64,000 bases of DNA from Sebastes aleutianus (taxonomy: Eukaryota; Chordata; Actinopteri; Perciformes; Sebastidae): NCBI GenBank assembly GCA_916700875.1, contig CAKAKS010000176.1, positions 1 through 64,000 on the forward strand, read 5' to 3'. This document shows positions 47,147-57,978 of the stretch, piece after piece (positions within the stretch are counted from its first letter, which is position 1; each line of letters starts with the position of its first letter). Position numbers and translations under genes: made by a program. The notes under the pieces were generated by a model that saw only the letters and a list, made by a program, of their open reading frames with translations, had not been told where the DNA came from and searched no databases.

Positions 47147-50100
47147 ATGTATGTCAAGCCCATACTATGGATCCTACTCGTCACCTCTGTCCAGGAGGGT
47201 GAGCATTTCAGTTTTGTGTTGCATTTACTGTACATTTAAGTATGATTTATGTCACATTTGTATGGATCCAATGGCTGTGTTGACACATGTTTATCACCAA
47301 CACTTTAACCGTTTGTGCTCCAGTGTCCCTGCAGGAGTCAGAGTTTAATTATTATGAAGAAGAAACGTACGAGGATCCACAACCTCTGAACTGCTCAACC
47401 ACAGAGAGCATCAAAGGTGGACACGTCACCTACTCACAGGTACAAATAATGAAGTGAATTATCAATTGATAATTTTTCATAAAAACACTAAACATTCTCT
47501 GGTCCCAACTTCTCCAAAATGAGTATTTGCTGCTTTGCTCTCTTTTATTATTTTAAATTGAATATCTTTTTTGTTTTTGGTCAAACAAAACAAACATTTG
47601 ATGACGTCACCATTTTTGGACTTTTGCAATCAATCAAACTTTATTTATATAGCAAAAGTTACACATCATATGCAACTCTAAGTGCTGAACATTAAGAGTT
47701 AAAGAGAACACAAGTTTAATAAATAAGTAAAAACATTTAAATGAATATAGACATTATTAAAATTATAAAACTAGTAACTAGATAACGCCATGGGTATCTT
47801 TCAACATTTTTCTGATGTTTAAAAGACCACAAAATAATCTAATGTCGTATGTGTATGTTTTAAAGACAAATTTATGTATAACAATACAATTTCAGTTTAA
47901 CAGGCTAATAAAAGAAATGTTCAGATGTACTGTGCTTATTCAATCTTCTTGTGAAGGGCTCATTGCATGGGTGGAATGAGTATCAAATGCAAGTCTCCTT
48001 CAAAAATAATCCAAGGTAGGGTTTGTGCAAAATTAAAATGCCTTTATTTTACATGGCAATATTTATTTAAAATGACCAACGTGTTGCGACTGAAGACTAA
48101 AAAAGGCTAAAATGATTAGGCATTTTAATTTTGCACAAACCCTATAGTGTGCTTTGGATTATTTTTGAAGGACACTTGCATTTTGTAATTTTTTTAGACC
48201 ATATTCCACCCATGCAATAAGCCGTTCAAAAAAAGATTGAACAGTAAAACAGAGGTTACTAGGTGCTCAACCGGCCAGGAGTACAGGCAGGGACAGAAAA
48301 CGGGCAAAATGGAGTTAAAATAATAATAATAATATGTTAGAAACAATGACTAAATGTATTTCATGCAAGTAAAAGTGAGGCACAACACTGAATTAGGAGG
48401 CTCATTTTCTGATCGTGATAAAAAAAGGAACTAGAAGGTCTGGAAAGTGAAACAAATCTCTTTACTGGAAAAGTTCATGTTACTTAATTTATCTCACAAA
48501 GTAAACATGTGTTTCCTGCACAGGGAGGGCTGGAGGGCAGCGTGCTGACCTATCACTGCGGCCCGGGCCGATACCCGTCCCCGGTCAGCTACAGGCTCTG
48601 CAGCGCTGATGGGGAGTGGTCGCTCATGAGACTAACCGGTGGCAGACAGGTGTTGAGTGCCACATGCAAAGGTGATGATGCAATCAAGCTCATACTGTAG
48701 TACACAAAAGGAGTTTTCTCTCATCCTTCCCTCCTCTTCTCTGTCTACCCACCTCTCTCCCGCTCCCAGATGTGTTGTGTCCGGCTCAGCTCCAGCTGGA
48801 CCACGGTGACTACTGGCCCAGGGACCAGTGGTTCCGTGATGGGACGACGCAGAGCTTCTCCTGCCAGGAAGGGTTCACCCTGTACGGCTCAGCCCAGAGG
48901 AACTGCACCCTCTCTGGGGAGTGGACAGGAACCACTCCCGTCTGTGACAGCCATGGTGAGGATGGACGACATTACTAACCTTGATCATGATAAAGCATAA
49001 ACCATGTGTATGACTAGATTAAGTACAATACGTGGCTATATTTTCCCCTCTTCCATCGGTGCAATAGAGAATATCCACTTACATGAGGCCCTGAGCCCAG
49101 TTCATCAGGTATGTTAGAGCCTATGGTACAGTGAGCATGCACTGACTAAGCTCATACTTACTGAGGTTTACATTGTAAAGCAGCTTTTGATGAATGCATA
49201 TAAATGATCCCTGTAAACAGATTTCATAGAGTAGTTTACTGACACAAAACAGGTCAATAACCAAATTTTGCTTTTACTCTTCTTAACCCTTAAGGATTAG
49301 ACAATTGAAAAATAAATATATATTTAATTTAATTAACCCTAAGAGACCCACATAGACCCATTTTTGTCTTTTTTTGGGGGTATAGCAGAGGGAGATAGCA
49401 GGTCAACAGTAGATGTCACATAGAGGTGGTGTACATCATCTGAAAGCTGGGAACCTGAAGATTAATTTGAGATGCAGCTCAGCACTGTGGGTCAAGTTGT
49501 TCTAGTCATAATTCAGAATCAAAAAATAATAATAAATTCTGAATGTGTAAAAGGGTTTAGAACATTATGATGGAAGTATATGATGGTCATCCCCATGCTC
49601 TATTATGTCTCATAAGTTGTTTCAACAATTTTTGGGTTGAACCATTTGTTACAGATTTGGTGCTAAATTTAACCATTTTTTACCAATCGAGAATTGATAA
49701 AAAATTATCAATAATCCCTCCAAAATACCACATTAAGACACCAAGACCTTGAGGAACAGCATTGAAAAAGCCATGCTGTGATTTGGTATTAAAAGCTTTT
49801 GACATTTGGAGATTTTTGCAAGAATTGCATTTTTTCGACGATTGGATGGCAAGCACTTCTGTTCTGGAAACTGGTCAGAAACCCCCTTATTGTCAATCTA
49901 CCTAGGAAAGCCATAAATCCTCTGAAGGCTCTAGGTCTCTAGTTTGTGGCTCTAAAGTTTCATGAGGCTGTGATTATCCTAGAGGTCACCACAGGTCATT
50001 TTATACAGTGAGGTTAAGTTTCAAAAAGTGGTCTCACTATATGAAATGGCTACTATCGGGACTAACATATAAATACAGAGCCCACTACAGCCTCTTAAAA

Positions 50101-50867
50101 ACAATAATGTAGGCCGACGATCCCGCGGGTCTCACAGTTTTAACTTTACAATTCAGTGTTTTAAGACCTATGCTTACGTTTTTGATGTCTTAGTACTAGC
50201 CTACAGTACATAATCATCTTTCGCAAATGAAGTTATATCCTGCACATTTACATCTATATGCACCAACACTTACATCCTTTTAAAAAAAAATGGTTATAAA
50301 TCTCAAAAATAAAACTATTGCCCCTCTGCAGCTGACGACTGTAGTGACCCCGGGATCCCACCGGGGGCCCAGAGGACTGCAGGCCGGTTTCACACAGGGG
50401 AGAAGGTGATCTACAGGTGTCAGGCCGGTCTGAATCTACTTGGGTCGGCTGAAAGGGTTTGCCTGGAGAACAGGGAGTGGAGCGGTACAACACCACGGTG
50501 CCAAGGTGCAGCAGAGTGGCGGTTTTTATACATAAAGTGCACAGTTTTAATTACAGTTTTAGATTTAGTTTTTTTTCCCTTTAAAATGTTTATTATGATA
50601 AACGTTGCATGATATCATTGCGCTCTACTGCAGGCCCGCATACCTTTGACTCCCCCGAGGTTGTGGCAGCAGCCATGGCGGGGTCACTTGCAGGAGTCAT
50701 GGATGTACTCTCACCAGACTCCAAAAAGAAAGGTGGGTATAACTTTCTAGCTGTGCCTTCAAGATTTTGACATTTTAACAGTGCATAGACAATGTGACAT
50801 TTTAAGTGCATGTAAATAAGTTTAAAGTGGAGATTCGCTGAATTCAACTGCAATTAAACAAAAGTAC

Positions 50868-50912
<45 letters not shown>

Positions 50913-52051
50913 TGCCAGAAAGTCCTTTGGCCGAACCTTCCGTGTGGCTGAAGGCAATCGTATGAATGTCTACATTTTACTGGACACATCAGGAAGCATC
51001 AAAAAGAAGGACTTTGATTTATCCAGAAAAGCCACCATTGCTCTTATCAGAAAGGTCTGGGCCAAATGAGCTTACTTGATTTAACAGGAGACATTGGTGT
51101 ATTAGTTTGTCTTCCTATCTCAGTGGGTGTGAAACATACATGTCTTCTTTATTTTCCTTCTAGCTGGACAGCTACGAGGTTCAGCTGAAGTTCCACGTGT
51201 TGTCATTTGCCAGCGAGGCTATAGACATCTTGGACATCAGAGACTCGGATAGAAGTAGTAGCATCGACGACATCATCTACAATCTGGAGGAGTTCAACTA
51301 CAGCAGTAGGGCTGGGCTTGTTATCACTTCATTCACTCACAGTATTCATTTATGTAATGATCTTTTTATCTCCTGCAGTCTGATATTCTCAAGTAGGCCT
51401 GAATAAGTACAATAGTCTACAACCATGATGCACCAATGTGTTGTTTAATAGTTAAAAGGCGGGTCCATTATTAAGTTTTATTTCGGTTTTCACATCATTC
51501 TGTAGATTCCCAGTGGTGTTCCTTATGTATTCAAAGCCGAGTATACATACAACCCCACTTAAAAAAATCCAAACTAACCCTCTGTTATTACTTAGCACAG
51601 CTAACTGTGACTCAGCTAACTCATATTATTCATATCCTTATTGATTAGCTTCAATTAGCTACACTTTGGTAACCTACGTCACTGCTTATTGCCATGGCTG
51701 AGTGGGAGTTTCCATTTGAAAAAAATGGAACAGAACGCAGATGGACCTGCCCTTTAATTAAATTATTTATCAATTTATTTATTTCAGTTTTCTAATCTTT
51801 TGCATCTGTTCATCTGCAGGCCACGGGAGTAAGACGGGCACCAACCTCCACGCTGCCCTGTACCGTGTCAACGAGGTGATCAACTTCTTTAAGCAACACA
51901 GCGTCAGGAACCATTTTAATGAGACTCAGAACATCATCATCATAGAAACAGACGGTAAAGACACACACACGTCTCACATGCTGATGCTCATGCCTTACCG
52001 GGCTACACCAAAACCTTAATATTAATTGACTCATTTACTTATTTATTTTTA

Positions 52052-52085
<34 letters not shown>

Positions 52086-55000
52086 ATTAATAAAAAAAAT
52101 TTTTATATTATTACTATTTCTTTTTTTTTATCTTTTCCTTACTATTATTATTATTATTATTGTTATTATTATTATTATTATAATAATAATAATAATAATA
52201 ATAATTTGTTTTTTATATTAATACTATTTCTTTTTTTTTATCTTTTCTTTACTATTATTATTATAATTTTGATTATTATTATTATTATTATTAATAATAA
52301 TATTAATTATTAATATTATTATTATTATATTATTATTTATGTAGTTATTGAACTTACTTAGCAACGTTTTCAACAATTATCAACATTTCCATTTATTTAT
52401 TTATTTATTTATTTCTCCTCCTCTTTCTCTTCCTTCTTCTCGAACATACCTGCACAATCCTCTGGTCACAGTTGTACACATAATAGTACATGACACACTT
52501 ACACAACACATTTTCATACATGCACACAAACACTTACAATACTCTACTCCACTAAAAAAAAAAAAAAATCAGAAATCTGTACCATATTCAAATCATAACA
52601 TCTGTTTCATACGTCTTATATTAATGTCTGTATATTTCATGTTACACCTCTGTCTGTGTAATTTGTCACCTCTTTGTACTATGTCATACTGAATTAAAAA
52701 AAAAAAAAACTCATGCTGAAAAAACATGATAAGAAGTGCCTCATGCTGCAGGGTGTACTGTACTGTAGACGTTCATTCCCTCTTCATGTCTTTCTGCCTG
52801 CAGGTTACTCCAACGTAGGCATAAAGCCTGAGATTGCCCTCAATCAGATCCGCAATCTGCTGGGCTACCACGACACACGGACACAAGATCACACAGATGA
52901 AACAATGCTGGGTATCAAGATACAAAAAAGATTTAATTAAATGATTTAATACACCATGTACAGTATATATTCAGCTACTCTACTTGCACTTTAGAATTAC
53001 TTTCACTAAGTGCAATAGTAAATTAGGCGTGCAGAGTTATGTATGTATACAGTATGAGTATATTTGTGTGTGTTTGCAGATGTCTATGTGTTTGGTATTG
53101 GCGACCAAGTGAACAAAGATCAGTTGAACTTGTTGGCCTCAAAGAAACGTGGTGAGCAGCATGTTTTCATTGTGGAAGACTACGAAACACTGGGCACGGT
53201 GTTCAACAGCATCATTAGTAAGTAGGAGATCTCTCTTGGCTCTGAGGCATAAAACCACGCGTGTTTTCTGATTTCAGCTGTCAATACGTCTGCAGAAGAT
53301 TTAATTTTGAGAGCACAAAATACTTGGAAAAAGATTCATTAAAATGTTCATGATGCAGGTGACAAGAGTGTGACGATGTGTGGGGTCGCTCAGGAATTGG
53401 AGGAGGGTAAGACGGCTTACACCCGACCTTGGCACGTCACTGTGGAAGCAAAGGTCCCAAAGGTCAGTCACTAAAATCATAATGGAGATTTCTTTTTCTC
53501 AATCTTTTTGATATTTTAGAATAGAGCTGGGCCATTTATTGATATCATATTGATATTGTGATACGAGACTAGACATTGTCTTAGATATTTTATATCATAA
53601 TATGGCATAAGTGTTGTCTTCTCCTGGTTTTAAAGGCTGCGTTACAGTAAAGTGATGTCATTTTCTGAACTTACCAGACTGTTCTAGCTGTTCTATTATT
53701 TGCCTTTACCCACTTAGTCATTATATCCACATTACCAAAATCTCATTATGTAAAGGTTTTGTAAAAACACCAATAGTCAACCCTACAATATCATCATCGA
53801 GGTATTTGGTCAAAAAATATTTTATTTTATTTTCTTCATATCTCCCAGCCCTATTTTCGAGTGATTTTTTTTCTCCATACATTAACACTCTCCTCCCTTA
53901 TAGCCTGACCCGTGTGTTGGATCCATTGTGAGCCAGAACTGGGTGCTGACAGCTGCTCACTGCTTTACCAGAGCGAGCACAGAGGTCCCGCCCGAGACTT
54001 ACATAGGTCACGGTAAGTGTGAACTCAAGAAAATGTTTTGGAGATTCATGTGAGAGAAAAATCCAAAATCCAAAATACACATTTAGGTGTTCATTTTACT
54101 ACTTTGTCTATTTGCGTCTGTAGATTTTTCCTAAATTCACCAAAAGTTTGCATTAAATAATGCCTCATTTGCATATTTAAATAATACAAAATACAGTAAT
54201 ACAAAAAATAATTGTCTTAATGTAGGTAATCAACTGGGGAAGTTTCACGTGATATCTATTAGTTCATTTTTTACCCTATTACCTGTAGTGTCTAAATGTA
54301 TGTAATCTTACAATACATATCTCTAAATGTTGTTTTCTCAAAATTACTTTTTTCTCAGACTCTGAGCCAGAAATCTCCATTTCAGTTGCACTTACATCCA
54401 CCAAACTTCCCAGTTTCATTCCTATCTATATTCTGAAGGTTTTTACAGAGGAGTTTTGTTCATATATCATTCATAGCCTGATTTATAGAACATTTTATGC
54501 CTAAATAACATGGCAAAAATGTATTTTTTTTATGGCTGTTGACAGTATTTTTCTGATTATAAAGTGATAAAAAGAGATTCCCTCTGTAAAAACCTTTGAC
54601 TCTAATATGTCAACAAAATAAAACAAGAATTTTTAACCTTAATACAATGTTCAGATTTCCGTTTTGGAAATTCATGCAAATTAGCACATATTTAATAAGA
54701 TAATGCCTCATCTCCATATTTAAACATACATCTTCAGAAAACTTGTAATACAAAAAAAATATTTGTCTTAATGTAAGTAATCAACTGGGGATGTTTCATC
54801 GTGATATCTATTAGTTAAATTTTTTTACCATAATCACCTGGGTGTCTCCCCTTAACCATGTTGTTGACTTCACACCCTTTTATGTTGAAGTAACCAGCAG
54901 CTTCTTTGGTTCCCAGGTGAGGGCAAGGTGGTTTCCAAGACTGTGATCATACACCCAGAGTACAACACCAGGGCACTTAAACACAGAAACGTATCGGAGT

Positions 55001-57097
55001 TCTATGACTACGATGTAGCTCTGGTACAGGTGAACAACAGTATCCCGCTCTCCTGGAAAGCCAGGTAAGACAAGCTGCTTAACTGTTATCCACCAGGGAT
55101 ACACCTCACCTATAAGAGCTAAACTCAAAGGCACTGATTTTAAAGTAGAAGCCTGTAAATACTGAGTTTTGTTTTGTCATGAAAAGGGTGTGTAGTGTCT
55201 TATATTTATACTCTTGTGTAGCTTAGAAAAGGGATACATCTTATGCAACTAACATAAATGTTCCTGAGTGTCAGTGTTAAGTGTGTGTCCTGTGTGTCAT
55301 ACAATAGACCTATCTGCTTGCCGTGTACCGTACCAGCCAGCCGAGCCATGAAGAAGGTCAACTCCACCTGTCAGCAGCACAGTATGACCTTTTGACCTTT
55401 ATTTTCCACAAAAGGCATTCATATTATTAAAGGGATAGTTCGGGTGTTTTGAAGTGGGGTTGTTTGAGGTACTTATAGTCAGTGTATTACCTACAGTAGA
55501 TGACGGTCGGCACGCCCCCAGTTTGGAAAAGCACTCAGGAGTTACCACACGGGAGCAAAGCAATGTACTGCTGTGGACAGCGCCGGCAGCAAAACGTATT
55601 TTAGTCACCTGAGAGAATCAATATCAGTTTAAGTGTACACTATATTTAGAATATTTTCACCGGTTAACTTGCCGTGAGACAGCTATACGATCTATGTTTC
55701 TGATGGGGAACTGAAGTCGTCTTCAATGCTCTCGCCAAAGCCACCAGACTCCATTTAAAAAACCTGTGATTTTACCTCGCAGTACATGGGAGTTTCTAGT
55801 CTACCGCTGCCTTGATCGGTTAGTTTGTTTGTGCTATTGTGTGACTTTGGTGAATCCGAAATAACCCACAATAAGTCCCACAATAGCACAAACAAACGAA
55901 CCGATCAAGTCAGCAGTAGACCAGCAACCTCCATGTTCTGCGAGGTAAAATCACAGGTTTTTTAAATAGAGTCTGGTGACTTTGGCGAGAGTATAGATGG
56001 ATACAACGGCTTCAGTTCCATATCAGAAAGGGCTGTCTGACGGCAAGGTAAAGCATTGAAAATATTCTAAATATAGCGTACATTTAAACAGAATTTTTTT
56101 AGGTGGGCCTTTCTTTTCGGTGTCTAAAATACTGCCGGCCCCGTCCACAGCAGTACATTACTTTGTTTCCGTGCGGTAACTCCTGTCTGCTTCTCCAAAC
56201 TGGAGGCGTGCCGACCGTCATCTACTGTAGGTAATACACTGACTATGGATAAGTACCTCATACAACCCCACTTCAAAACACCAGAACTATCCCTTTAATA
56301 TATATTAATAACTCAGACAAAATATCCTGAATACATTCTCATGTATTCTCAGTAAAATGAATGTGTGTGTATACAGGGAAGGAGCTACTACCGCACGAGG
56401 ACACTGCTGCCTTTTTCATCCATAAGAGCACCGAACGCAAACAAACACATATTCACATAGGGAGTCAGGTGAGTGACAGCTGACAGACTGTGGGCTGCTT
56501 TCATGCTGACGCTCAATAACGTGGAGGGGATAGGTCTTTATTATGAAAGTGTGTCTGTCTGCAGAGGCGTAGCTGTGTGGAGAAGGCGAGGCAAACACTG
56601 AAAGAGCCCACCGATGTGACTTTGGATGAGTATGTACCTGACAGACTCCTCTGTTCTGGGGGATCCTCCGGATACCAGGACGCCATCACCTGTAAAGGTT
56701 TGGACTCTGTACTTACATACTGTACGTATCATAGCCGCCAAAGTTTGACCTACACGGGATTCACATTCACATTCACATTTTGTACAGGTGACTCTGGTGG
56801 ATCCTTGTTTCTGCAAAAAAGAAAGCGCTACTTTCAGGTCAGCAAAGTTTCTCACTTTAAAAAAAGCCTCATTATTACACAAATCAGCATCATATGGACA
56901 TTTTCTCCTGCTTTCCTCTCCAGGTGGGAGTCGTGAGCTGGGGCACCACCAACGTATGCGACCCAAGTATGAGAAGGTCCAGCAAAGACAGGCCGCCTCC
57001 CGATGCTCGCGACTTTCACATCGACCTGTTCAAGATAATGCCGTGGCTGAAACAGTATCTGGGCGAGGAGATACAGTTCCTGCCGGAGATCAACTGA
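47147..57097 (+). CDS. cfb: Complement factor B / C2-like serine protease
   Basis: Nineteen exons: 47147-47198, 47324-47439, 48524-48671, 48770-48955, 50332-50505, 50634-50732, 50912-51054, 51164-51305, 51820-51954, 52804-52911, 53080-53217, 53359-53462, 53904-54012, 54917-55064, 55308-55381, 56377-56468, 56565-56697, 56788-56837, 56924-57097. Total 2325 bp, 774 aa, all in phase (human factor B 764). Order: signal peptide (MYVKPILWILLVTSVQ), three CCP/sushi modules on exons 2-5, a basic linker (SKKKDARKSFGR), and a von Willebrand A domain with MIDAS residues LLDTSGS, KTGTN and IETDG. The S1 protease has triad His in LTAAHCF, Asp in YDYDVAL and Ser in CKGDSGGS. It would form the C3 convertase protease. 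Overall similarity looks closer to factor B (PICLPC, CQQ, ARDFHIDLF), but fish B and C2 lineages are hard to separate by eye. Confidence 0.95.
47630..47720. mobile_element. Possible retroelement tail, cfb intron 2
   Basis: 'caatcaaactttatttatatagca' and 'gcaactctaagtgctgaac' resemble the conserved 3' tails of fish LINE/SINE elements. It is short and weakly bounded. Confidence 0.35.
47956..48223. mobile_element. Palindromic MITE, cfb intron 2
   Basis: The arms GGCTCATTGCATGGGTGGAA and TTCCACCCATGCAATAAGCC are inverted. Further inverted pairs lie inside (CAAAAATAATCCAA with TTGGATTATTTTTG; GGGTTTGTGCAAAATTAAAA with its complement). Confidence 0.8.
49330..50060. repeat. Probable dispersed repeat, cfb intron 4
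   Basis: It begins 'aaccctaagagacccacatag' and contains two purine-rich low-complexity parts. No other copy lies in the window, so this rests on general resemblance to fish repeats and is weak. Confidence 0.35.
50871..50908 (+). repeat. (GT)19 tract directly upstream of cfb exon 7
   Basis: Nineteen uninterrupted GT units are followed by AAG, which serves as the splice acceptor of exon 7 (50912). No pyrimidine tract lies between them. Confidence 0.95.
51452..51757. mobile_element. TIR element, cfb intron 8
   Basis: The ends TTAAAAGGCGGGTCCAT and ATGGACCTGCCCTTTAA are inverted repeats about 305 bp apart. Confidence 0.75.
52054..52335. repeat. (ATT)n microsatellite block, cfb intron 9
   Basis: Interrupted ATT/TAA trinucleotide runs. 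The segment 'ttactatttcttttttttatc' to 'ttactattattatt' occurs twice, about 110 bp apart, which indicates an internal duplication. Confidence 0.9.
52336..52800. other. Rest of cfb intron 9
   Basis: AT-rich, with short homopolymers and a TTTA run near 52390-52415. No bounded element was recognised. Confidence 0.4.
53524..53850. mobile_element. hAT-like MITE, cfb intron 12
   Basis: ATAGAGCTGGGC at the left and CCCAGCCCTAT at the right are inverted repeats. The left half holds ATATTGATATTGTGATACGA and the right half CCTACAATATCATCATCGAG, which partly mirror each other. Confidence 0.7.
54065..54850. repeat. Dispersed repeat family X, cfb intron 13 (partly duplicated)
   Basis: The word GTAATCAACTGGGGA occurs at about 54227 and again at 54776, each time followed by TGTTTCA/AGTTTCA and 'tgatatctattagtt'. 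This indicates two tandem partial copies. Confidence 0.7.
55428..56300. mobile_element. Large fold-back element, cfb intron 15
   Basis: About 870 bp forms two arms of over 400 bp each. The outer ends are TAAAGGGATAGTTCGGGTGT and its complement ACCAGAACTATCCCTTTA. Matching internal pairs include TGTATTACCTACAGTAGATG with CATCTACTGTAGGTAATACA, and AAATCACAGGTTTTT on both sides of the centre near 55860. No transposase. Confidence 0.88.
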
Positions 57098-57124
57098 GAA
57101 CATCTATCAGCTGAGAACTGCTAG

Positions 57125-57130
57125 ATTAAA
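57125..57130 (+). terminator. cfb: Poly(A) signal candidate for cfb
   Basis: ATTAAA 28 bp past the stop codon. Confidence 0.5.
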
Positions 57131-57138
57131 GAGAGATG

Positions 57139-57385
57139 CCCCAGGTGAATAGGGTAAAAAAAATTGATATTACCATGAAATTTCACCAGTTTATTACTCA
57201 CATTAAGACGATTATTTTTTGTGTTACAAGTTTTCTGAAAATGTTATGTTTAAATATGCAAATGAGGCATTATCTAATGCTAACTTTTGGTGAATTTAGG
57301 AGAAATCTACAGACACAAATAGAGAAAGTAGTAAAATAAACACCTAAATGTGTATTTGGGGTGTTTTCTTTCCACTAGTCTGAAA
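57139..57385. repeat. Dispersed repeat family X, inverted copy downstream of cfb
   Basis: It is the reverse complement of 38575-38760 (AACTTTTGGTGAATTTAGGA, then 'ctacagacacaaatag'). Confidence 0.7.
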
Positions 57386-57529
57386 GAAGACTTGTTATGG
57401 AATCAAAATAGCCCAAAATCTCAACATTTTCACCTGGGGTGTCTCCCATAAGGTAATGCAGAATACAATAGAGCTTGTGGGAATAATCATAGCCAATCAC
57501 AGACAGTTATATCAAGTGTTTTCCAAAGC

Positions 57530-57535
57530 TTTATT
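57530..57535 (-). terminator. pnkp: Poly(A) signal candidate for pnkp
   Basis: AATAAA on the minus strand, about 445 bp past the pnkp stop. Confidence 0.4.
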
Positions 57536-57978
57536 GTCAAATGTCATACCATTGATTTTTCTACCTGTGGTGCAGTAAACTCACTTGTAAAGGAAGACGT
57601 TTTGTCATACACAACATAAAAATGTAATCCTTCTTGTTTTAACACTTTGTTCTCTCTAAACTCAACGTGTATAACACACATGCATAATCTGAGTTGTTTG
57701 ATAAAACACTGCTTTAAACTCAACTCTAGTTCACTTCACTGGTCTTACTTTGCAGCCATACAGTATGCATATAAGCGAGGACACACAAGCACCGCACAGA
57801 AGTGAGTGGGAAGCCCAGTCTACTGTCGCTCTACTGACTAACTTGGTGTGTTTTTCTATGATCGTTGCTTGTTGTTTGTATCTCACACCTGAGCTGCTTC
57901 ACTGGCTGTTATTATATGGTTTTTTTCTGTGTCAGTGAGAATGTGAAAGTCAAAGGTGTTAGAAAGCCAGCCGTCCAA

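Noticed and set aside
52026..52313. A 95-aa Ile/Asn/Tyr-rich open frame
   Set aside because: Translation of an ATT microsatellite inside a factor B intron.
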